Below are positions 13,797-18,383 of a stretch of 18,383 nt of DNA, in pieces (the first letter of the stretch is position 1; each line of letters starts with the position of its first letter). A program made the translations under genes and the position numbers. Source of the DNA: ANME-2 cluster archaeon (GTDB taxonomy: Archaea > Halobacteriota > Methanosarcinia > Methanosarcinales > Methanocomedenaceae); the NCBI GenBank assembly GCA_023544495.1, contig JAMJFV010000023.1, forward strand, positions 1-18,383, given 5' to 3'. Under the pieces are notes generated by a model. The model saw only the letters and a list, made by a program, of their open reading frames with translations. It did not search any database and was not told where the DNA came from.

Positions 13797-14195
13797 ACTG
13801 ATACTTTTTATATTGGTCCTCCCTGTGACCATGATGTCACCAGTACATTCTGCAGCCCTGGCCGAGACCTTGGGCCGAATGAATATATCGCCATCGGCAT
13901 AGGCTAATCCCCCTACAATGACCCTGTCCAGCAGCGTAAGGTCGGATGATACCTTAATGTTACCTTCGATATGTGAGTCTGCGCTGATAACAGCTGTCCT
14001 GGCGGTAATGTTGCCTTTGACCTTTGACTCTCTGCCCAGGTCAAGAGCACCTTTTACCACCAGGTCTCCCCAGAAGCTGGAACCTGCACCGATGATAGCA
14101 TTTCCTGGCAGAAAAACGTCATTTTCGAAAAATGAACGTTTTTTTACGATAAAAGTATCAGATGCCGGATGTATTTTTATGAACATAGGGTCCAT
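13764..14195 (-). CDS. Bactofilin-like polymer-forming protein
   Basis: The product, about 143 residues, is a right-handed beta-helix protein. It has regular short hydrophobic strands separated by G/D/N turns: AIIGAGSSFWGDLVVKGALD, SKVKGNITARTAVISADSHI, EGNIKVSSDL, DRVIVGGLAYADGDIFI. This is the repeat pattern of bactofilins and related archaeal polymer-forming proteins, which build cytoplasmic filaments or scaffolds. There is no signal peptide. Possible starts are GTG 14204, ATG 14195 and ATG 14186. A TATA-like element at 14207-14212 would start transcription near 14183, which best fits a leaderless ATG at 14186, so the N-terminus is uncertain by a few residues. It overlaps its convergent neighbour at the 3' end. 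Confidence 0.75.
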   Translation of the reverse strand: MDPMFIKIHPASDTFIVKKRSFFENDVFLPGNAIIGAGSSFWGDLVVKGALDLGRESKVKGNITARTAVISADSHIEGNIKVSSDLTLLDRVIVGGLAYADGDIFIRPKVSARAAECTGDIMVTGRTNIKSISSGHKLVARKW

Positions 14196-14206
14196 GGTAA
14201 CCACAA

Positions 14207-14212
14207 TATATA
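14207..14212 (-). promoter_or_regulatory. TATA-box-like element for the bactofilin-like gene
   Basis: The minus strand reads ACTATATATTG here. It lies about 24 nt before the ATG at 14186, as expected for a leaderless archaeal transcript. Confidence 0.4.
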
Positions 14213-14301
14213 GTAATTTAATAACATTATGTTTAACTACTTTGAATAAACTTAAACTTTTTGAAAATTAGTATTACCTAGAAATACGGAGATGTGAGGA
14301 T

Positions 14302-14937
14302 ATGGCACTTCAAATTGGCAGGATGATCCGAACCGGTACCATCAGTGATGCTTGGTACCGCGGACTTAACATGATATGGAATCACGGGCATGAGGTCACT
14401 GACGAGCGGGGAAGCCGGATACGGGAGTATCTGAACCTTATGATCGTTATCCAGAACCCGTACGAGAACAGGATACCAAAAGACATTTCGTGGAACGAGG
14501 AGCGGCTTGAGGAATATGCCAAGCAGCTGATCACCGGGGAGAACGTGCAGGAATTTGAATATACTTATGGTCAGCGCCTCCGTAACTGGAATGAAGAGGT
14601 CGACCAGATAGCGTATGTTATCGAAAAATTAAAAGGTAATCCGACCACCCGCAGGGCGACGGCGGTTACCTGGATCCCTACTATTGATACTGTGGTGGAT
14701 GAGGTGCCCTGCATGATCATCGATGATTTCAAGATACGGGGCGGAAAGGTCAACCTGACCACGCTGTTTAGGAGTCATGATTTTGCGGGGGCATATCCTG
14801 CAAACCTGTATGGGTTGTCCAGGTTGCTTGAATATATTGCAGATGAGGTTGGTGTCAAGCCGGGTATGATAACCACTATCAGTGCCAGTGCCCATATCTA
14901 CGAACATGACTGGGATATGGTCGAAGGGATCTTGTGA
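14302..14937 (+). CDS. thyA: Thymidylate synthase, short methanogen/archaeal ThyA type
   Basis: The enzyme makes dTMP from dUMP using a C1-carrying pterin, probably tetrahydromethanopterin or sarcinapterin in this lineage. The 211-residue product is shorter than bacterial ThyA (about 264) but typical of the methanogen-type family. Seen motifs are NPTTRRATAVTWIPTID (113-129), the catalytic Cys137 in EVPCMII, the substrate-binding FRSHDFAGAYPANLYGL (157-172, including R158, D160 and N168), and the nucleotide-binding SAHIYEHD (196-203). The ATG is preceded by CGGAG at 10 nt. It is divergent from the bactofilin-like gene. Confidence 0.88.
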   Translation: MALQIGRMIRTGTISDAWYRGLNMIWNHGHEVTDERGSRIREYLNLMIVIQNPYENRIPKDISWNEERLEEYAKQLITGENVQEFEYTYGQRLRNWNEEVDQIAYVIEKLKGNPTTRRATAVTWIPTIDTVVDEVPCMIIDDFKIRGGKVNLTTLFRSHDFAGAYPANLYGLSRLLEYIADEVGVKPGMITTISASAHIYEHDWDMVEGIL

Positions 14938-15039
14938 TGCAGAATTCCAGGAAATGTTTATTTAGCGAGCTTTTCCTGATGCATATTGAGGCATATTTTT
15001 GTGGAATGAAAAATGTTATTAAGGGTCAGATATACCCAT

Positions 15040-15055
15040 GTAACAGTTCAGTTAC
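15040..15055. repeat. Short inverted repeat upstream of the small gene at 15092
   Basis: GTAAC and GTTAC are separated by 6 nt. A second, overlapping pair (AACAG and CTGTT) extends to 15060. The site lies 37-52 nt before the ATG at 15092, a suitable place for an operator, but the arms are short. Confidence 0.25.
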
Positions 15056-15091
15056 CTGTTCAATTATTGAAATGAATTATTGGTGAAATGT

Positions 15092-15379
15092 ATGTGTGCG
15101 GCAAGTTCGGATGAAGTGAAGAAGATCAAGAGGAAATGTGTTGTCCTTAATGTGATGGAAGGGAAAGCATGGCGTAATGTTGTGGTCCAGGACCTGAAAA
15201 CAAAGGATAAATACATGTTTGGCAAGGTGAAGCTCCTATCACCGGAGATCAATATTGGTGATGAACTCTATATCGGGTATGAGGAATTACCCTATGACCT
15301 GCCGGAAGGCTGCAGCAAGATCATTTTAATGGCACTGGATGGCCTGATGCTGGACTGGGCCATGATAACCCCGCCGTGA
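15092..15379 (+). CDS. Small protein of unknown function
   Basis: I do not recognise this protein of about 95 residues. The sequence alternates short strands (KCVVLNVM, NVVVQDL, KYMFGKVKLL, DELYIGYEEL, SKIILMALDG), so a small beta-rich domain is likely. It has a cluster of Cys near the N-terminus and one later, but no clear metal motif. The ATG at 15092 is chosen because GGTGA lies 5 nt before it; GTG 15083 and TTG 15080 in the same frame are alternatives that would add a few residues. It stands alone between thyA and the convergent radC gene. Confidence 0.6.
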   Translation: MCAASSDEVKKIKRKCVVLNVMEGKAWRNVVVQDLKTKDKYMFGKVKLLSPEINIGDELYIGYEELPYDLPEGCSKIILMALDGLMLDWAMITPP

Positions 15380-15400
15380 TGGTAACGGGATATTGTACTG

Positions 15401-16087
15401 TTATATGAGATTTTGTTCTTTCAGGCTCAGGAACCTGCCGTCCCCGATTATGATGTGGTCATAGAGCTCGATCCCCATCACACGCCCGGTCTCGACGAGC
15501 TTGCGGGTGATGTCGATATCGTTCTGGCTGGGCGAGGGGTCGCCGCTGGGGTGGTTGTGGGCCACGATAATGGCGGCGGCGCTTTCCTGGATGGCGGTCT
15601 TGAACACTTCGCGGGGATGGACGATGTTGGCGTTGAGGCTGCCCACGGACACGGTCTCCTCACGCAGGAGTTTGTTCTTGGTGTCCAGGTGCAGGGCGAT
15701 GAAGGATTCTTTTTTCTGCTCGCGCAATTTTGGATAGAGAAAACGATAGGCTGCCTCGGGGCTGCTGATGCGGGGGCGCTCTTCTTCGGTGAAGGTCTCG
15801 AGCCTGCGTGCCAGTTCGAACATGGCAGCCATCTCGGCAGCTTTGGCGGCTCCCACTCCGCGTATCTCCTGCAGTTTGGTTGGGGAGGCGCGGCTGAGCT
15901 GCTGTATGTTGTATGTTGAGAGGATACGGCTGCACAGGTTCAGGACGTTCTCGCCCCTGGTCCCGGTGCGCAGGACGATGGCCAGCAGTTCTGAATCAGA
16001 GAGCGCGGCGGGGCCATTTTTCAGGAGGCGCTCGCGGGGGCGGTCCTGAGGTTTAAGGTCATGGATGCGGATGTGGTATTCAGACAT
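15401..16087 (-). CDS. radC: RadC-family JAMM-domain protein
   Basis: The 228-residue protein has the full RadC layout. An N-terminal segment, RPRERLLKNGPAALSDSELL (16-35), leads into a helix-hairpin-helix (about 67-90, LQEIRGVGAAKAAE), and then the MPN/JAMM metalloprotease-like domain with the zinc motif HNHPSGDPSPSQND (177-190). Despite the old name, a role in DNA repair has not held up; the family is linked with mobile DNA and competence, and its biochemical activity is unsettled. Base composition is clearly more GC-rich than its neighbours, which suggests transfer. No Shine-Dalgarno precedes the ATG. It is convergent with the small gene at 15092. Confidence 0.92.
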   Translation of the reverse strand: MSEYHIRIHDLKPQDRPRERLLKNGPAALSDSELLAIVLRTGTRGENVLNLCSRILSTYNIQQLSRASPTKLQEIRGVGAAKAAEMAAMFELARRLETFTEEERPRISSPEAAYRFLYPKLREQKKESFIALHLDTKNKLLREETVSVGSLNANIVHPREVFKTAIQESAAAIIVAHNHPSGDPSPSQNDIDITRKLVETGRVMGIELYDHIIIGDGRFLSLKEQNLI

Positions 16088-16302
16088 ATGAGGGGGCTGT
16101 AGAAATTTTCAGGTATTTAAGGAATGTGATTTTAGGTGGTGGGAGGTTGGGAATGTGGGAAATGCGGGAACTGAAAATAACAATAATATTACATAGATGA
16201 TTTTATTTCGGATTCTTTTCCATTGCATGGTTGTGAATTGTCATCCAATTTGAGCTTCTATATACTTCCTCCATCCTGCTTTGACCCAATAACCATCAAT
16301 GT

Positions 16303-16578
16303 CTATAATTTGCCATTAAAATCAATCTTTTGATCAGATAGCTCCTCGTTTGATATTCTGCCTTGTATTTGCTCGTATTTCCATATTGTTGTTGCACATG
16401 GTGCCCTACCAGAATCGTCAGTTAATCCCATAGTGAATATTTCACCTGCAAAATGTGTGTTCCATAAACTGCAGTGACTTCCATATCGTATACAATTTAC
16501 GTTCTCAATAAACTCATCACTGTAGTTTGCTGATTCGGTGACACCTATTATTTTGTCAGTGTGCTGTTTTTTACACAT
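16303..16578 (-). CDS. Small protein of unknown function, second gene of a pair
   Basis: I do not recognise this product of about 91 residues. It is polar, with four Cys (about residues 2, 29, 36, 61) and a distinctive SLWNTHFAGEIFTMGLTDDSG segment that may be the core of a beta-rich domain. The ATG at 16578 overlaps the end of the preceding gene by 8 nt, suggesting coupled translation; a GTG at 16602 would add 8 residues. A small pair like this can be a toxin-antitoxin or phage-type module, but nothing in the sequence shows that. Confidence 0.5.
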   Translation of the reverse strand: MCKKQHTDKIIGVTESANYSDEFIENVNCIRYGSHCSLWNTHFAGEIFTMGLTDDSGRAPCATTIWKYEQIQGRISNEELSDQKIDFNGKL

Positions 16579-16801
16579 TAATGAGTAATCGTTCTCCCTC
16601 ACTCAAGATCATATCTGCATCCAGCACTTTAAGAAGTTTAGATTCACTGGCGATTTCATCGATGCTTTTAATAGCTTTGAAATCTTCAAAATCAGGTTCT
16701 TCTTCAGGGATTAAACTATTTACACAGTTAGAATATCGATTCGCAAGCATATCAAGGTCAGTACGAATCTTTCTTTGTTCAGTTACAGTTTCGAGTTCCA
16801 T
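16571..16801 (-). CDS. Small acidic helical protein of unknown function, first gene of a pair
   Basis: The 76-residue product is acidic and probably helical (MELETVTEQRKIRTDLDMLA, then an EEEPDFEDF stretch and a second helix to the end). I do not recognise it. The ATG is at or next to the transcript start predicted from the TATA-like element at 16825-16832, so the message would be leaderless. The overlap with the next gene makes it a two-gene operon. Confidence 0.55.
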   Translation of the reverse strand: MELETVTEQRKIRTDLDMLANRYSNCVNSLIPEEEPDFEDFKAIKSIDEIASESKLLKVLDADMILSEGERLLINV

Positions 16802-16824
16802 TTAAGATATTGATCTGATGTAAA

Positions 16825-16832
16825 CGTATAAA
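16825..16832 (-). promoter_or_regulatory. TATA box of the unknown two-gene operon
   Basis: TTTATACG on the minus strand, with GGAAAATA just upstream, matches an archaeal TATA box. Its spacing puts the transcript start at about 16802, next to the ATG at 16801. Confidence 0.5.
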
Positions 16833-16850
16833 TATTTTCCATCACCCTGC

Positions 16851-16859
16851 AAAAAAAAA
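16851..16859 (-). terminator. T9 terminator after the VapBC pair
   Basis: A run of nine T on the minus strand lies about 90 nt beyond the toxin stop and just before the promoter of the next operon. This is a likely archaeal T-tract terminator. The stretch 16860-16944 between stop and T-tract holds no gene. Confidence 0.5.
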
Positions 16860-16944
16860 CATCAACATACAATATACATGCCTCTCATTCGTTCCTGCCC
16901 CCTCTTCCCGTCCGTCTGCATCTCACCCAGTCGCACCAAAAAGC

Positions 16945-17346
16945 TCACAAAAGAACAGTATCCTCCACACCCTCAAAGTGCACATCCCCCCTTACACCCT
17001 TACACCCGAGACGTCTCTGCTGTGCCAAAATCAACGCATCCATCATCCCAAAATCCTTTGCCTTTTTCCTCATCTCGCTCCTGAGGTCTGCTGCATCCAG
17101 CCAATCCCCGGTAGTGATACACTGAATATCAGATAGCTTCCTCACTATGCGGTACAACTCCTCAAAGTCCACACTCTCCCTGATAGCCCAACCCTTAAGT
17201 TCGGCAATACAGCATTCAGGAGTATAGATGACATTGTTGCTGTCCTCTACCATCCCCTTTACTTGTTCACCCTTCTTTGAACCAATAAAGTATTCAACCC
17301 AGGCATAAGTATCCAGGAGATATACCACATTACCACAGGTCCTCAT
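16945..17346 (-). CDS. vapC: PIN-domain toxin, VapC family
   Basis: VapC toxins are Mg-dependent ribonucleases. The 133-residue product has the PIN acidic set: D12 in YLLDTYAWVEYF, E49 in IAELKGWA, D103 in FGMMDALILA, and D121 in GVRGDVHFEGV. Length is normal for the family. The ATG at 17346 overlaps the antitoxin gene by 17 nt, as usual for these pairs; a GTG at 17328 would remove six residues. The target RNA cannot be told from the sequence. Confidence 0.88.
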   Translation of the reverse strand: MRTCGNVVYLLDTYAWVEYFIGSKKGEQVKGMVEDSNNVIYTPECCIAELKGWAIRESVDFEELYRIVRKLSDIQCITTGDWLDAADLRSEMRKKAKDFGMMDALILAQQRRLGCKGVRGDVHFEGVEDTVLL

Positions 17347-17539
17347 GCTCGTCAGCGTGTTCACGCCTGTAGGGAGTCTTTCCTTCTGCAATTCCAAATC
17401 CCGAGACCTTTTCCTTTTTGACAATATCCAGGTCAATGATATCGTGTTCCGATAAGCCAAGTTCCTCTATCTTGTCTTTAGGGATAATTATTCCAAGGGA
17501 GTTACCCCACCTCTTAAGCTCAACTGTTGAATGGCACAT
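17330..17539 (-). CDS. vapB: AbrB/MazE-type antitoxin of the VapBC pair
   Basis: The 69-residue product begins with a swapped-hairpin (SpoVT-AbrB) DNA-binding domain: ELKRWGNSLGIIIPKDKIEELGL followed by DIIDLDIV. The charged tail (YRREHADEHEDLW) would wrap the toxin. The ATG at 17539 is preferred to TTG 17548, because the TATA-like element at 17569-17575 predicts a start near 17545. It overlaps the toxin gene and faces a repeat-rich region that is probably its own operator. Confidence 0.85.
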   Translation of the reverse strand: MCHSTVELKRWGNSLGIIIPKDKIEELGLSEHDIIDLDIVKKEKVSGFGIAEGKTPYRREHADEHEDLW

Positions 17540-17565
17540 TTTGATCAAATATAAAATTGAAGTCT

Positions 17566-17598
17566 ATTGTATAAATAGTTATACTGAATTGTATAACT
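17566..17598. promoter_or_regulatory. Promoter-operator of vapBC with three GTATAA half-sites
   Basis: ATTGTATAA occurs twice (17566-17574 and 17588-17596). AGTTATAC (17577-17584) and GTATAACT (17591-17598) form a perfect 8-bp inverted repeat with a 6-nt spacer. One copy coincides with the TATA box of vapB. This arrangement fits autorepression by the AbrB-type antitoxin, alone or with its toxin. Confidence 0.55.
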
Positions 17599-17704
17599 CA
17601 ACCTCGCGATTCAATCCTTCCACTGACTAACTACAAATTACTTGCCTGCTCCTATAGCTGCGGATGGGGCGAAGGTGAGAGGAGGAAGGCGATGGAGTGC
17701 CGTC

Positions 17705-18340
17705 ATGGGTGAGCTTAGAAGGCTGGAGATAGCAAATATATAGAACGAGCGCAATGTACTGCCTATCACAGGGAAAGTAGGGCGAAATGAACCCTGTACC
17801 TGCGGAAGTGGGAATAAATTCAAGAAGTGCTGCTCTTCAATTATTAATGCTCTCCCTGCCAAGCAGGTACTGGGTAATGGATTTTATTATAATAGATTGG
17901 ATGTTCTACAGACTGCAAAACCCTACGATACATTACTGGTTCTTGAAAATCTAACATTCTTGGCGTATAATGCTGAAAATGATGGAGATGTTTCCAGGAC
18001 TCTGGAATTATTCAGGATACTGAAACCTCTGGCTGAGCAAACGGGTTTTTTAGGTGAATTACTGCGCAATTTTGGAATGTTTTTTTCTGACCATCCTGAA
18101 CTTGGAGAGGAAGGACTTGATATACTTCGCCAGCTCCAGGCTTTTTATCAGGATGGGGACCAGGAAATATGGGTCTTTGCCAGTATGGATATGGCTGATT
18201 ATCTCGGTCTTATGCGGAGATGGGATGAAATAGCTGCATGGGAACTGAAAGAATTAGCTGCAAAGCACAATATTGAACTTGATGCATGTATATGGGAAGC
18301 GAGATTGAGGACATCGAAAGCGGGGAGAGTTGAAAAATAA
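17705..18340 (+). CDS. SEC-C motif protein with an in-frame amber codon near its start
   Basis: An ATG at 17705, with GGAG 7 nt upstream, reads 12 codons (MGELRRLEIANI) to TAG at 17741-17743, then stays open for 198 more codons in the same frame. Just after the amber codon comes KVGRNEPCTCGSGNKFKKCC, ending at 17833. This is a classic SEC-C zinc motif like the one at the end of SecA, which usually binds Zn and aids protein contacts. The rest, about 165 residues, is helical and TPR-like, with no motif I recognise. Between the TAG and the SEC-C motif there is no ATG, GTG or TTG, so a normal start that keeps the motif is missing; the first later start (TTG 17897) would lose it. Explanations are a damaged gene, a sequencing error, a rare start codon, or amber read as pyrrolysine. 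Confidence 0.6.
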
Positions 18341-18383
18341 CTGCTTTTTGTACATCAGGACATAGAAGCCTCGGGGGGGATTT

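Noticed and set aside
15413..15919. Plus-strand open frame of 168 codons over radC
   Set aside because: High GC lowers stop frequency and makes long shadow frames. The RadC product on the other strand has full family motifs.
17638..17862. Minus-strand open frame of 74 codons upstream of the SEC-C gene
   Set aside because: It lies opposite the SEC-C coding segment, which has a clear motif; its own product shows nothing recognisable.
1..18383. CRISPR arrays, tRNA or rRNA genes, and transposon ends
   Set aside because: No regularly spaced repeats, no cloverleaf-like or rRNA-like stretch, and no transposase motif was seen on either strand by eye.

Overview
This window is from an anaerobic archaeon of the Methanosarcinales type (Halobacteriota), either a cytochrome-containing methanogen or an ANME-like relative. 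The evidence is an archaeal Rnf operon led by a seven-heme c-type cytochrome of the Methanosarcina MmcA kind, in the order cytochrome-rnfC-D-G-E-A-B. Further support comes from a short methanogen-type thymidylate synthase, archaeal TATA boxes placed for leaderless or near-leaderless transcripts, and a bactofilin-like protein of archaeal type. No rRNA, tRNA, CRISPR array or insertion sequence was seen. The exact lineage cannot be fixed from sequence alone.

Layout. 1-3574: the 5' part of a NitT/TauT-type ABC substrate-binding lipoprotein (minus), a small DUF4870-type membrane protein (minus), an unrecognised 390-residue archaeal protein (plus), and a CPA2-type cation/proton antiporter (minus) that ends convergently on it. 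3622-12782: an electron-transport locus. A membrane-anchored ApbE flavin transferase (minus) diverges from a nine-gene plus-strand operon: cytochrome b, two small proteins of unknown function, an MmcA-like seven-heme cytochrome c, and rnfCDGEAB. Gaps in this operon are at most 58 nt and several genes overlap by 1-4 nt. 12783-13184: apparently non-coding. 13185-15379: an unknown protein with a possible ribbon-helix-helix start, a bactofilin-like protein (minus), thymidylate synthase, and a small unknown protein. 15401-16087: a GC-rich RadC-family gene. 16303-17598: an unknown two-gene pair and a VapBC-type toxin-antitoxin pair with a repeat-rich operator. 17705-18340: a SEC-C zinc-motif protein interrupted by an in-frame amber codon.

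How the genes work together. By analogy with Methanosarcina acetivorans, ferredoxin electrons would enter through RnfB, cross the membrane through RnfA/E/D/G coupled to Na+ movement, and reach the extracytoplasmic multiheme cytochrome. ApbE would attach FMN to RnfG. The added cytochrome b, with at least four conserved-looking His residues in membrane segments, suggests a quinone-like (methanophenazine or menaquinone) branch. The membrane partner protein and the soluble protein that separate it from mmcA are the least explained parts of this system.

The strongest leads are the cytochrome b plus two-protein extension of Rnf, departures from family motifs in RnfC, RnfD and RnfG, and the amber codon in the SEC-C gene.
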